DNA of 64,000 bases from Aminobacter sp. HY435 (GCF_027568395.1 NZ_JANKZL010000013.1:1-64000), one strand, 5' to 3'. Positions 33,952-42,747 are shown, counted from the first letter of the stretch. Translations and numbers: made by a program. The notes: a model not told the origin generated them from the letters alone.

Positions 33952-34773
33952 ATGGCACTTGCCGCGCTCGAATTCGACCGGCCCGCGCCGGTATCCATGT
34001 CGATGGCTGATGAAATTGCCGTCGACCTGAAACAGGTTTCGGTCCGCTTCACGACCGAGCGCGGAACCATCACTGCGCTGGACAACATCGATCTTTCCGT
34101 GGTGACGGGCGGCTTCCTGACGCTGCTAGGACCTTCGGGCTGCGGCAAGTCCACGCTTCTGCGAGTCGTTGCCGACATCATCAAGCCGTCCAGCGGCTCG
34201 GCGAGCGTGCTCGGCGGCGTGCCATCTCTGGCTCGCTCTCGTCGCGACATCGGCTTCGTCTTCCAGGATGCGGCGCTTCTGCCCTGGCGCACGGTTCTGG
34301 ACAATGTGACATTGCCGCTCGAAGTGGGCGGCGGCGCCCCGGCAGGGAGAGCGCGGGATCCGCGCGAACTGCTCGAACTCGTCGGGCTTTCGGGCTGGGA
34401 GAAAGCATTCCCGCACGAACTCTCGGGCGGCATGCGGCAGCGTGTGTCGATCGCGCGCGCGCTCGTCTCCAGCCCCAAGCTGCTCCTCATGGACGAGCCG
34501 TTCGGGGCGCTCGACGAGATTACGCGCGATCGCCTCAACGAGGAACTTCTCGCCGTCTGGGAGCGTACCGGAACGACGATCCTCTTTGTCACCCACTCAA
34601 TCTACGAGGCGGCATTCCTCGGCCAGCAAGTGCTGCTGCTTGCGGCGCGTCCGGGCCGGGTGCGCGAAATGGTGCCGGTCGATCTGCCATCTCCTCGGCG
34701 TGTTGCCATGCGCGAGACGCCGCAATTCGTCTCGCTCGTGACCCGTCTGCGCAAAGTGCTGGAGACCTGCTGA
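33952..34773 (+). CDS. NitT/TauT-family ABC transporter ATP-binding protein
   Basis: A 273-residue ATPase: Walker A GPSGCGKST, Q-loop FVFQDAALLPWRT, signature LSGGMRQR, Walker B LLMDEPFGALD, H-loop FVTHSIYEA. GGGAGG precedes the ATG at 33952. It is 13 bp downstream of the solute-binding protein gene and 1 bp upstream of the permease gene. Confidence 0.93.
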   Translation: MALAALEFDRPAPVSMSMADEIAVDLKQVSVRFTTERGTITALDNIDLSVVTGGFLTLLGPSGCGKSTLLRVVADIIKPSSGSASVLGGVPSLARSRRDIGFVFQDAALLPWRTVLDNVTLPLEVGGGAPAGRARDPRELLELVGLSGWEKAFPHELSGGMRQRVSIARALVSSPKLLLMDEPFGALDEITRDRLNEELLAVWERTGTTILFVTHSIYEAAFLGQQVLLLAARPGRVREMVPVDLPSPRRVAMRETPQFVSLVTRLRKVLETC

Positions 34774-34774
34774 C

Positions 34775-35608
34775 ATGGCCAACACCGCAACAATGGGCGC
34801 GTTTGTCGACGACAACGAAGCCCAGGAAGTCTACCTCGCGGCCAAGCGCCGGCTTCTCTGGCGCAGGCGGCTGCTGCCGGTCGTGACGTTCCTGACGCTG
34901 CTCGTCGTCTGGGAAGTCAGTGTCCGGGTGTTCGAGATCAAGCCCTTCATTGCACCGGCACCCAGCGCCGTGATGCAGGTGCTGGTCAGCAAATTCCCGA
35001 TGCTGATGCAGAACCTGCTGCCGACGGCCATCGAGGCGATCGCCGGCTTCATCATCGGCAATCTGGCGGCGATCAGCATCGCCACCGCCTTTGCCTACAA
35101 GCAGAGCCTGGAAGAGGCATTCTTCCCGATCGCGGTGATGGTCAACACCATCCCCGTCGTGGCGAAGGCGCCGATCCTGGTGCTGCTGCTCGGCAACGGC
35201 ATGGAGCCGAAGATCGCGATTGCCGCGCTGATCTGCTTTTTCCCGACGCTCGTCAACATGACGCGCGGCTTGCGTGACGTGAATGCGCAGCAACTCGAGC
35301 TGATGCACGTGCTGTCGGCTTCGCCGCGCGAGGTCTTCATCAAGGTCCGGCTCAAGAACTCGCTGCCCTATCTGTTTTCGGCGCTGAAGATCGCCGCCTC
35401 GACGGCCGTCATCGGCGCCATCGTCGGCGAATGGATCGGATCGACGGTGGGTATCGGCGCCCTGATCATTCAGGCCACCTACAACTTCGACTCGCCGCTT
35501 CTCTACGCAACCATCGTCGTCGGATCGGTCTTTTCGGCCTCCTTCTTCGGCGTGATCTCGTGGATGGAACGCTACTTCCTCACCTGGAACGCATCGGGCA
35601 CGCGCTGA
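34775..35608 (+). CDS. NitT/TauT-family ABC transporter permease
   Basis: A 277-residue permease with about six transmembrane helices, including VVTFLTLLVVWEVSVRVFEI and the conserved FIAPAPSAVMQVL after helix 1. The coupling loop is LELMHVLSASPREVFIKVRLKNSLPYLFSALK. It completes a self-sufficient importer with the two genes upstream. Confidence 0.92.
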   Translation: MANTATMGAFVDDNEAQEVYLAAKRRLLWRRRLLPVVTFLTLLVVWEVSVRVFEIKPFIAPAPSAVMQVLVSKFPMLMQNLLPTAIEAIAGFIIGNLAAISIATAFAYKQSLEEAFFPIAVMVNTIPVVAKAPILVLLLGNGMEPKIAIAALICFFPTLVNMTRGLRDVNAQQLELMHVLSASPREVFIKVRLKNSLPYLFSALKIAASTAVIGAIVGEWIGSTVGIGALIIQATYNFDSPLLYATIVVGSVFSASFFGVISWMERYFLTWNASGTR

Positions 35609-35640
35609 GCCGCCGCCCGCACATAACTTGGGAGACCCAA

Positions 35641-36993
35641 ATGACTTCTCGACAGATGATTGACGAGCCGGGCGGCAAGGTTCCCGTCGTCGCGGAAGCC
35701 GACCTCGTCGTGGTCGGCGGCGGTCCGGCCGGCATCGCGGCTGCGGTGGCCGGCGCGCGCAACGGCCTCTCGGTCGTGCTTCTGGAGCGATATGCCTATC
35801 TCGGCGGCCTGGCATCGGGCGGCATGGTGCTGGTGCTCGACGACATGTGCAACGGCAATGAAGTGACCGTGAAGGGCCTTTGCGGCGAACTCATCGACCG
35901 CATGACGACGATGGGGCTTTGCGTGACGCCGCCTGAAGCCGACTGGATCGCCGACGAAGCCAAGTTCCGGCAGTGGGCGCGCTGGGGTACCTACAACTTC
36001 CACAGCCATTCCAAGCCGCAGCCGGTTTGCTATGCCTCGGCTTTCGATCCCGACGGGTTCAAGCGTGCATCCAACGACATGATTGCCGAAGCCGGCATCA
36101 ATCTCAGGCTGCACTCCTGGTTCTCGAAGACGATCGTCGAGGATGGGGTCGTCAAGGGTGTCATCTGCGACTCCAAGTCGGGTCGCCAGGCGATCCTCGG
36201 CAAGGTCGTGGTCGACGCGACCGGCGACCTCGATGTCGCGGCCTCTGCCGGCGCCGCGCACAGCCAGGGTTCTTTCATCGTCACCACGGTGTTCCGCCTG
36301 GGTGGCATCGACACCGAAGAGGCCGAGCGCTTCGAATATGCAGAGCCGGAAGCTTTCGCGCAGGTCGACCGCGAGGCAAAGCGCATCATGGGCGGTTCCT
36401 GGGAACGCTGGTGGCTGAAGACGCCGCTGCCCGGCATCGTCTGGTGCAACTGCCCGCACATGGCAGGCTTCGACGGAACCTCGGTCGAGGACCTGACCCG
36501 CGCCGACTTCAAGGGGCGCGAGAAGATCGCAGCCCTGGTCGAATATGTGCGTGCCAGCGTTCCGGGCTTCCAGAACGCATTCGTGGTCGACGTTGCGCCC
36601 CAGGTTGGCGTGCGCACCTCCCGCCTGCTCGAGGGCGAATATGTGCTGACCAAGGAGGACGTGTCGTCCCGTCGCCACTTCGCCGACTCCGTCGCGCGCG
36701 GCCGGGACTACTATTATCCGTATCGCACGCTGCTGCCCAAGGATGTGAAGCAACTCCTCGTCGCCGGCCGGCATTATTCCTCGACCGCCGCGGCCCAGCG
36801 CATCTCGCGCGAGATCCCGCCCTGCATGGCGATGGGCGAAGCGGTTGGCGTCGCTGCCTCCGTCGCGCTCGACCAGGGCGTGACGGTCGACAAGGTGGAG
36901 ATTGCCAAGGTGCAGCGCCTGCTGCGTGAGCAGGGTGCCGATCCGGGCGATCAGCCTGCGCCGAACGCCACGTTCCAGGCGGCGGCGGAATGA
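35641..36993 (+). CDS. FAD-dependent oxidoreductase (FAD_oxidored family)
   Basis: A 450-residue flavoprotein with an N-terminal FAD-binding ADLVVVGGGPAGIAAAVAGA and the long insert LLERYAYLGGLASGGMVLVL typical of PF12831-type oxidoreductases. The C-terminal GRHYSSTAAAQRISREIPPCMAMGEAVGVAA contacts the flavin. Members act on varied hydroxy or unsaturated substrates and some use Fe-S electron acceptors; a 7Fe ferredoxin is encoded three genes downstream. The exact reaction is not known. Confidence 0.88.
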   Translation: MTSRQMIDEPGGKVPVVAEADLVVVGGGPAGIAAAVAGARNGLSVVLLERYAYLGGLASGGMVLVLDDMCNGNEVTVKGLCGELIDRMTTMGLCVTPPEADWIADEAKFRQWARWGTYNFHSHSKPQPVCYASAFDPDGFKRASNDMIAEAGINLRLHSWFSKTIVEDGVVKGVICDSKSGRQAILGKVVVDATGDLDVAASAGAAHSQGSFIVTTVFRLGGIDTEEAERFEYAEPEAFAQVDREAKRIMGGSWERWWLKTPLPGIVWCNCPHMAGFDGTSVEDLTRADFKGREKIAALVEYVRASVPGFQNAFVVDVAPQVGVRTSRLLEGEYVLTKEDVSSRRHFADSVARGRDYYYPYRTLLPKDVKQLLVAGRHYSSTAAAQRISREIPPCMAMGEAVGVAASVALDQGVTVDKVEIAKVQRLLREQGADPGDQPAPNATFQAAAE

Positions 36994-37007
36994 GGAGAGA
37001 CAAGCAG

Positions 37008-38222
37008 ATGAACACCACCGACACCCAGCCGCTTTCCGGCGTCAAGGTCATCGATTTCACCCAGGTTATGCTCGGCCCCTGCTGCACCCAGGTGCTGGCC
37101 GACTACGGCGCTGATGTCATCAAGATCGAGCGGCCGGGGGCGGGCGATCTCTCCCGCACCTCGATCGCCGACGATCCGGATGGCATGAACAATCCCGTCT
37201 TCCGCAGTCTTAACCGCAACAAGCGTTCGATCGCGCTCGACCTGCGCAAGGATGAAGCGAAGGAAGTCATCTACGACCTGGTCCGCAACGCAGACGTGGT
37301 CGTCAACAATTTCCGCGCCGGCGTGATGGAGCGCATGGGCTTCGGCTACGACAAGCTGTCTGAGATCAACCCGCGCATCATCTGCGCCTTCGGCTCGGGT
37401 TTTGGCCCGTCCGGCCCGCTCTCCCACAAGGGTGGGCAAGACATCCTTGCCCAGGCCTTGTCGGGCGTGATGGCGCGACGCGCCGATGCGTCAACGCCGA
37501 TGACGATCTATCCAACCGCGCTCGCCGACTACTCGGCGGGGATGCATCTCGTGCAGGCAATTCTGCTCGCGCTGCTACAACGCGGCAAGACGGGACGAGG
37601 CCAGGCCGTGTCGGTCTCCCTGTTCGAATCCATGCTGGCGATGCAGATGCAGGAAGCGGCGATGTGGCTGCAGCGAAAGAAGGACCTCAACTGGGCTTCC
37701 TTCCCGCTCACCGGCGCCTTCGAAACGACTGATGGCGCGCTGGTTTTGGTCGGCGCGTTCAAGGTGAACCCGCTCAAGGACATCTCGGCGGCACTTGGCC
37801 TGCCTGATCTGTCGCAGGAGGAGCGTTTCTCGACCTTTGCGCGGCAGATGGACAACAAGGCAGAGCTTCACCGCATGTTCGGCGAGAAGTTTTCCTCGGG
37901 AACCACCGAACACTGGCTGGCGAAACTCGAGGAGCAGGACATCCTGTGCTCGCCGGTTCTCAGCCTGGCCGAGGCGCTCGACCATGGGCAGACGGCTGAA
38001 AACGGTTCAGTCATCGAGGTCGAAGGTGCCCGCGCGCCGATGCAACTGATGGGCACGCCGCTGACCATGAGCGGCGACGCGTTCCAGGTACGCCGTGCGC
38101 CGCCGGATCTCGGCGCGGACGGAGCAGATGTTCTGCGTGAGGCCGGCTACTCGCCAGAGAAGATCGATGCGCTGATTGCAGCTGGCATCCTCACCGGCGA
38201 GCGTCGCGGAGAGGCGGCATGA
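37008..38222 (+). CDS. Family III CoA-transferase (CaiB/BaiF)
   Basis: A 404-residue family III CoA-transferase, which moves CoA between carboxylic acids. Landmarks are GVKVIDFTQVMLGPCCTQVLADYGADVIKIERPGAGD, FGSGFGPSGPLSHKGGQDILAQALSG, and the catalytic aspartate, D174 by position in TALADYSAG. Two ATGs exist (36990 overlapping the previous stop, 37008); GAGGAG at 36992-36997 favours the second. It probably activates the imported acid or an intermediate for the hydratase that follows. Confidence 0.92.
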   Translation: MNTTDTQPLSGVKVIDFTQVMLGPCCTQVLADYGADVIKIERPGAGDLSRTSIADDPDGMNNPVFRSLNRNKRSIALDLRKDEAKEVIYDLVRNADVVVNNFRAGVMERMGFGYDKLSEINPRIICAFGSGFGPSGPLSHKGGQDILAQALSGVMARRADASTPMTIYPTALADYSAGMHLVQAILLALLQRGKTGRGQAVSVSLFESMLAMQMQEAAMWLQRKKDLNWASFPLTGAFETTDGALVLVGAFKVNPLKDISAALGLPDLSQEERFSTFARQMDNKAELHRMFGEKFSSGTTEHWLAKLEEQDILCSPVLSLAEALDHGQTAENGSVIEVEGARAPMQLMGTPLTMSGDAFQVRRAPPDLGADGADVLREAGYSPEKIDALIAAGILTGERRGEAA

Positions 38223-38995
38223 GCGTCGCATTCACCGTCGAAAACCACGTCGCACGGGTCACGATCGATCGGCCGGAGCGCATGAACGCGGTCGATCTGG
38301 CGACCGAGGCGGAACTCGTCCGCATCTGGGAGGCTATCGAAAAGGATCGCAGCGTGCGTGTCGTCGTGCTGACGGGGGCGGGCGATCGCGCCTTTTGCAC
38401 CGGCGCCGACATGAAGGGCACCAGCGGCCTGTCCGGCCTCGAATACTGGGCAGCCGAGCGCAAGGGCGGTTTCGGCGGCATCGCCTTGAGGGATACGCTT
38501 GATGTGCCGGTCATCGCCCGCGTGAATGGCCATGCGCTTGGCGGCGGCATGGAAATGGTGCTTGGCTGCGACATCGTCATTGCATCTGAAAAGGCGACGT
38601 TCGGGCTGCCGGAGCCACGCGTCGGCAGGCTGGCGCTCGATGGCGGCATTGCCCTTCTGGCGCGGCGCATTCCGCATGTCCACGCCATGGGCATGCTGCT
38701 GACCGGCCGGCGCATCGACGCGGCCAAGGCGCACGAGTTCGGCCTCGTCAATGAGGTGGTGGCGCCCGATGCGCTCGACGAAGCGGTCGATCGCTGGGTC
38801 GCGGACGTCCTTGCCTGTGCGCCGCTTTCGGTGCGGGCGGTAAAGGCGATGGTGCGGGCCGGGGAAGGCTTGAGCGCCAGGGAAGCGCAGATGCTGCGTC
38901 TGCCGCAATTGATCGAGGCGCTACAGTCGCAAGACCAGAACGAGGGTGTCGCAGCCTTCGTCGAAAAGCGCGCCCCGAACTGGTCTGGCAAGTAA
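38219..38995 (+). CDS. Enoyl-CoA hydratase/isomerase family protein
   Basis: A 258-residue crotonase-fold enzyme. The oxyanion-hole strand is VVLTGAGDRAFCTGADMKG and GHALGGGMEMVLGCDIVIASEKATFGLPEPRVG holds both catalytic Glu positions found in hydratases (GGGMEM and LPEPRVG). It overlaps the CoA-transferase gene by 4 bases (ATGA), so it most likely hydrates the CoA ester made by that enzyme. Confidence 0.92.
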   Translation: MSVAFTVENHVARVTIDRPERMNAVDLATEAELVRIWEAIEKDRSVRVVVLTGAGDRAFCTGADMKGTSGLSGLEYWAAERKGGFGGIALRDTLDVPVIARVNGHALGGGMEMVLGCDIVIASEKATFGLPEPRVGRLALDGGIALLARRIPHVHAMGMLLTGRRIDAAKAHEFGLVNEVVAPDALDEAVDRWVADVLACAPLSVRAVKAMVRAGEGLSAREAQMLRLPQLIEALQSQDQNEGVAAFVEKRAPNWSGK

Positions 38996-39000
38996 CGGCC

Positions 39001-39342
39001 ATGCCCTATGTGATCGCCTCTGCCTGCATCGATGTAAAGGATGGCGATTGCCAGGACGTCTGCCCCGTCGAATGCATCTACGAAGGAGGTCGGATGATGT
39101 ACATTCATCCGACCGAATGCATCAGTTGCGGTCTGTGCCTCTCCATATGCCCTGTCGACGCGATCTTCGCCGACGATGAACTGCCTTCACATGAAGGGCG
39201 GTTCCTCGCGATCAATGCCGAGTTCTTCGGCGAAGGGGTCACGGGCTGGGGCGAGCCCGGAGGCGCAACGGACAAATTTCGCACCGATCTCGATCATGCC
39301 GAGGTTGCCGGTGCGCCCAGGAAGGAATCCATAATATCATGA
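39001..39342 (+). CDS. 7Fe ferredoxin ([3Fe-4S][4Fe-4S], FdxA/FdI-like)
   Basis: A 113-residue ferredoxin whose cysteine spacing (C9, C17, C21, C25, C40, C43, C46, C50) equals that of Azotobacter ferredoxin I shifted by one. By that comparison C9, C17 and C50 bind a 3Fe-4S cluster and C21, C40, C43 and C46 a 4Fe-4S cluster. The C-terminal ~50 residues form the usual tail. It is 5 bp after the hydratase gene and overlaps the dehydrogenase gene by 4 bases, so it probably serves a redox enzyme of this operon, most likely the FAD protein. Confidence 0.93.
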   Translation: MPYVIASACIDVKDGDCQDVCPVECIYEGGRMMYIHPTECISCGLCLSICPVDAIFADDELPSHEGRFLAINAEFFGEGVTGWGEPGGATDKFRTDLDHAEVAGAPRKESIIS

Positions 39343-40775
39343 CAGTGCACCAGAACTTCATCGCCGGCCGCTGGACGGACGGTGCTGAAGCAGCAGAAAA
39401 CTACAACCCATCCAACACGAACGAAGTCATCGGAACCTACGCGCGGGCATCGCGCAAGGATGCGGACGATGCGATCGCGGCGGCGCGTGCTGCGTTGCCG
39501 GCCTGGTCGCGCTCAGGCATCCAGCAGCGCCATGACATCCTGAAGAGAGTTGGAGACGAGATCCTCGCCCGGAAGGACGAACTCGGTCTGCTGCTGGCGC
39601 GCGAGGAGGGCAAGACCCTCCCCGAGGCAGTGGGCGAGGTCACGCGTGCGGCGCAGATCTTCGACTTCTTCTCGGGCGAAGTGCTCCGGCTGGCAGGTGA
39701 GAAGCTCGCCTCCACGCGCCCCGGCATCGAGGTCGAAATCACGCGCGAGCCGGTGGGTGTCGTCGGCATCATCACGCCGTGGAATTTCCCGATCGCCATT
39801 CCCGCCTGGAAGATTGCGCCAGCACTTGCCTATGGCAATTGCGTGGTCTTCAAGCCCGCCGATCTGGTTCCCGCTTCGGCCTGGGCGCTGTCCGACATCA
39901 TCATCCGCGCTGGCACTCCGGAAGGGGTGTTCAATCTCGTGATGGGCCGCGGCGCCATCGTCGGCGACGCAATGCTGAACGATCCCCGGATCGACGCCAT
40001 CACGTTCACCGGTTCCGTTGCCACCGGCAAGAAGGTCGCTTTTGCCTGTGTCGAAAACATGCGCAAGTTCCAGCTGGAGATGGGCGGCAAGAACCCGATG
40101 GTCGTGCTCGACGACGCTGATCTCGGCGTCGCGGTGGAGGCTTGCGCGAACGGCGCGTTCTTCTCGACCGGTCAGCGCTGCACGGCCTCATCGCGCCTTG
40201 TGGTGACCGAAGGCATCCACGACCGCTTCGTGTCTGCACTGACCGAGCGGTTGAAGGGGCTCGTCGTTGACGATGCGGTGAAGAGCGGCACGCATGTCGG
40301 TCCCGTGGTCGACCAGAACCAACTCGACCAGGATCTGTCCTACATCGACATCGGCCAGAAGGAAGGCGCCAGACTTGCATGGGGCGGCGAGCGGCTCAGT
40401 CGAAATCACCCGGGCTTTTACCTGCAGCCCGCGCTCTTCACGGAGACAAGCGCGGACATGCGCATCAACCGCGAGGAGATCTTCGGCCCGGTCGCAAGTG
40501 TCATGCGGGTCAAGGACTATGATGAGGCCCTTGCTGTCGCAAACGATACCGTCTTCGGCCTGTCGGCGGGCATCTGCACGACCAGCCTGAAGCATGCGTC
40601 GCATTTCCGGCGCAACGTCGAAGCCGGCATGGTGATGGTCAACCTGCCGACGGCCGGTGTCGACTACCACGCACCGTTCGGCGGCCGAAAGGCATCGTCC
40701 TATGGCCCGCGCGAACAGGGCCGATACGCCGCTGAGTTCTATACGACGGTGAAGACTGCCTACACGCAGCCTTGA
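39339..40775 (+). CDS. NAD(P)-dependent aldehyde dehydrogenase
   Basis: A 478-residue ALDH superfamily enzyme: cofactor fold FTGSVATGKKV, general base E247 in QLEMGGKNP, nucleophile C281 in STGQRCTASSR, and the C-terminal NLPTAGVDYHAPFGGRKASSYGPREQG. The last motif and PWNFPIAIP resemble 2-oxoglutarate semialdehyde dehydrogenases, but other semialdehydes are possible. It precedes a DapA-family lyase, so it may oxidise the aldehyde released by that enzyme. Confidence 0.92.
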   Translation: MTVHQNFIAGRWTDGAEAAENYNPSNTNEVIGTYARASRKDADDAIAAARAALPAWSRSGIQQRHDILKRVGDEILARKDELGLLLAREEGKTLPEAVGEVTRAAQIFDFFSGEVLRLAGEKLASTRPGIEVEITREPVGVVGIITPWNFPIAIPAWKIAPALAYGNCVVFKPADLVPASAWALSDIIIRAGTPEGVFNLVMGRGAIVGDAMLNDPRIDAITFTGSVATGKKVAFACVENMRKFQLEMGGKNPMVVLDDADLGVAVEACANGAFFSTGQRCTASSRLVVTEGIHDRFVSALTERLKGLVVDDAVKSGTHVGPVVDQNQLDQDLSYIDIGQKEGARLAWGGERLSRNHPGFYLQPALFTETSADMRINREEIFGPVASVMRVKDYDEALAVANDTVFGLSAGICTTSLKHASHFRRNVEAGMVMVNLPTAGVDYHAPFGGRKASSYGPREQGRYAAEFYTTVKTAYTQP

Positions 40776-40786
40776 CGTCCTCAGCG

Positions 40787-40810
40787 GCCATTTCCCCCGG
40801 GAAACGGCCA
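40787..40810 (+). other. Intercistronic stem-loop
   Basis: GGCCATTTCCC and GGGAAACGGCC pair with one mismatch across a two-base centre, between the aldehyde dehydrogenase stop and the lyase ribosome site. It may tune or protect the mRNA; no T-run follows. Confidence 0.35.
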
Positions 40811-40841
40811 TCCTCAACGGCATCAAGTCAGGAGCCAGCCG

Positions 40842-41759
40842 ATGGGCATTCTCAAAGGCGTCATCGCCGCCGCCGCTACGCCGCTCAACGATGATCTTTC
40901 GATCAACCTCAGCGGCCTCGTTCAACATTGCGCCTACCTTCTCGACAAAGGTGGCTGTGACGGTATCAACCTGCTTGGGACGACAGGCGAAGCGACGTCC
41001 TTTTCGCTCGAACAGCGGATCGAGGCGATGCGGGCCATCGCTTCGTCCGGCTTGTCGATGTCACGTTTCATGGTCGGTACGGGCGCTGCGGCATTTGACG
41101 ATGCCGTGACGTTGACCGCTTCCGCGAAAGAGCTCGGCTTTGCAGGCGCATTGCTGCTGCCGCCGTTCTACTACAAGGGCATCGATGTCGACGCCTTGGT
41201 CGCCTATGTGACGGCGGTGGTGGAGCGCGTTGGCGCAGAGGGCTTGCCACTTTATCTCTATCACTTTCCTGCGAATTCCGGCGTGCCCTATGCTGCAGAT
41301 GGCGTGAAGCGTTTGCGCGACCGTTTTCCTGGAGTGCTGAAGGGGCTAAAGGATTCCTCGGGAGATCTGGACTATTCGGCGGGCCTGGCACGGGATCTTC
41401 CAGGCTTCGACGTTTTCCCGAGTGCTGAAGCGTCGATAGGAAAGGCATCGGAGCTTGGTTTCGCAGGCTGCATCTCCGCGACTGCGAACGTGACCGGACC
41501 CTTTGCCCAGGCCGCGTTCACAGGCACGTCGGATGGAGACAAGGCCGATGGCCTTGCGGCCGCCGTGCATATTCGCGGTGAAATCTCCAAATTTCCGCTT
41601 GTCGCTGCAGTCAAGGAAACATTGGCGCTGACAAGCGGCCACGCAGGTTGGCGACGGCTCGTGCCTCCACTGGGAAGCCTGTCGGCCGCCCAGTCCGATG
41701 CGCTGCGAACTGCACTTGCGCAGACCGAACTCGGTCAACTGCTTAGGCCTGTTTCGTAG
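40842..41759 (+). CDS. DapA/NanA-superfamily aldolase or dehydratase
   Basis: A 305-residue class I aldolase of the DHDPS/N-acetylneuraminate lyase superfamily. The 2-oxo-acid-binding GTTGE motif (LLGTTGEATS), the catalytic Tyr in LYHFPANSG and the Schiff-base Lys in GLKDSSGD are all present, so it should be active on a 2-oxo acid. Members include dihydrodipicolinate synthase, deoxyglucarate dehydratase and hydratase-aldolases of aromatic pathways. It ends a catabolic operon, so an aldol cleavage or dehydration is more likely than lysine synthesis. Confidence 0.9.
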   Translation: MGILKGVIAAAATPLNDDLSINLSGLVQHCAYLLDKGGCDGINLLGTTGEATSFSLEQRIEAMRAIASSGLSMSRFMVGTGAAAFDDAVTLTASAKELGFAGALLLPPFYYKGIDVDALVAYVTAVVERVGAEGLPLYLYHFPANSGVPYAADGVKRLRDRFPGVLKGLKDSSGDLDYSAGLARDLPGFDVFPSAEASIGKASELGFAGCISATANVTGPFAQAAFTGTSDGDKADGLAAAVHIRGEISKFPLVAAVKETLALTSGHAGWRRLVPPLGSLSAAQSDALRTALAQTELGQLLRPVS

Positions 41760-41833
41760 ACGGACGACGCCCGTTCAGGGCCGTTTCGTCAGCAGTTGCC
41801 GCAACGACAGTGGCATCTTCGGCCTTGAACGGT

Positions 41834-42370
41834 TCATCGCGACAGGCGCTTTTCGTCGTCGATGAGGATCAGCCGGGCAGGGGCCGCATCGCTCCAAGTC
41901 CAGAGTACCAGGTTGAGATCGTCCATCGTGGCGCCCGGGGCGAAGCTTCTCACCAGCAAGCCATGATATCCGCCGTCAATCAGCCGGCGGGCGAAAGCCT
42001 GCGTTCGAGCTTCGCCGCGTGATTTCATCTGGTCGCGCCATGTGCCATCGGCCAGCGCGATTTCGTCCATTTCGGCCGCTTTGAGCGCGTGATCGTCCCG
42101 GCAATCGAACACGCGGTCGATTTCGGCTTCGTAGCTGACGAGCGTGGTAGGCTGGAGGTTGCCGACCTGGTTGGCTTCGCGCAGTGCGGTCATCATCGCC
42201 AGTGATGCATACAGGGCAGGCAGGCCCTTGGGATTGAACCGGCCGCCGTAGAGTTCGGCGCCGCGGCCGGACAGGGGCTCGCGCGCATAGACCGGGTTCA
42301 GCGCTCGATAGAGCTTTCCCTGATATCGCACGACGTCAGGCGTATACGCCGGCGTCGACCGCGTCGACAT
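41834..42370 (-). CDS. RES-domain toxin (NAD+ phosphorylase family)
   Basis: A 178-residue RES toxin. The name-giving Arg, Glu and Ser residues fall in KLYRALNPVYAREP, YGGRFNPKGLPALYAS and the EAEID region. RES toxins such as MbcT break down NAD+ and are held inactive by Xre/MbcA antitoxins. The start at 42370 lies 35 bases inside the upstream antitoxin gene, the usual coupled layout. An inverted repeat (CCGTTCAGGGCC at 41771-41782; GGCCTTGAACGG at 41821-41832) just past the stop may help end transcription with the convergent aldolase gene. Confidence 0.88.
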   Translation of the reverse strand: MSTRSTPAYTPDVVRYQGKLYRALNPVYAREPLSGRGAELYGGRFNPKGLPALYASLAMMTALREANQVGNLQPTTLVSYEAEIDRVFDCRDDHALKAAEMDEIALADGTWRDQMKSRGEARTQAFARRLIDGGYHGLLVRSFAPGATMDDLNLVLWTWSDAAPARLILIDDEKRLSR

Positions 42371-42686
42371 AGTCAAGCACTTCGTCCGCGCGGCCGTTGC
42401 GCACGAGCTGCATGGCTGTCTGGCCCGAGAAGCCGGGGAGCGGCTCTGATCTATACCAGGCATAGGCCATCAGGCTCGAACCAAAACGCGGCTCGACCTT
42501 GTTGATCACTTCGACCATCTCGCGGAGCCGACGCTGGGTCTTGTCAGACCGCACGCGGTCCTTGCGCTGGACTGCGTCCTTGCCGAGCCCCGCTGTGCGC
42601 GCGACTTCCTCGCTCGTGGTCCGGAAGGCGTCTGCAATCTTGCGGGGCGCGAAAAAGCCGTCGTCCGCATACTGTACCAAGCCCAT
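42336..42686 (-). CDS. Xre/MbcA/ParS family antitoxin (DUF2384)
   Basis: A 116-residue antitoxin. The N-terminal HTH region (FRTTSEEVARTAGLGKDAV) binds DNA and the C-terminal half (GSSLMAYAWYRSEPLPGFSGQTAMQLVRNGRADEVLDYVDAV) is the MbcA/ParS toxin-binding domain. I choose the ATG at 42686 because GGAGG lies 6 bases upstream; ATGs at 42710 and 42743 are also in frame, but the promoter found at 42712-42747 would exclude the latter. It precedes and overlaps the toxin gene. Confidence 0.88.
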   Translation of the reverse strand: MGLVQYADDGFFAPRKIADAFRTTSEEVARTAGLGKDAVQRKDRVRSDKTQRRLREMVEVINKVEPRFGSSLMAYAWYRSEPLPGFSGQTAMQLVRNGRADEVLDYVDAVDAGVYA

Positions 42687-42711
42687 TCCAGGCCTCCATG
42701 AGACGCTCATA

Positions 42712-42747
42712 TTGACGGAATATAGCGTCAAAGATGGCGGCATTCAA
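42712..42747 (-). promoter_or_regulatory. Autoregulated promoter of the toxin-antitoxin pair
   Basis: On the minus strand TTGAAT (42742-42747) and TATATT (42719-42724) are 17 bases apart. A perfect inverted repeat, TTGACG-N8-CGTCAA (42712-42731), covers the -10 box, the place expected for the Xre antitoxin to bind and repress. Confidence 0.65.
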
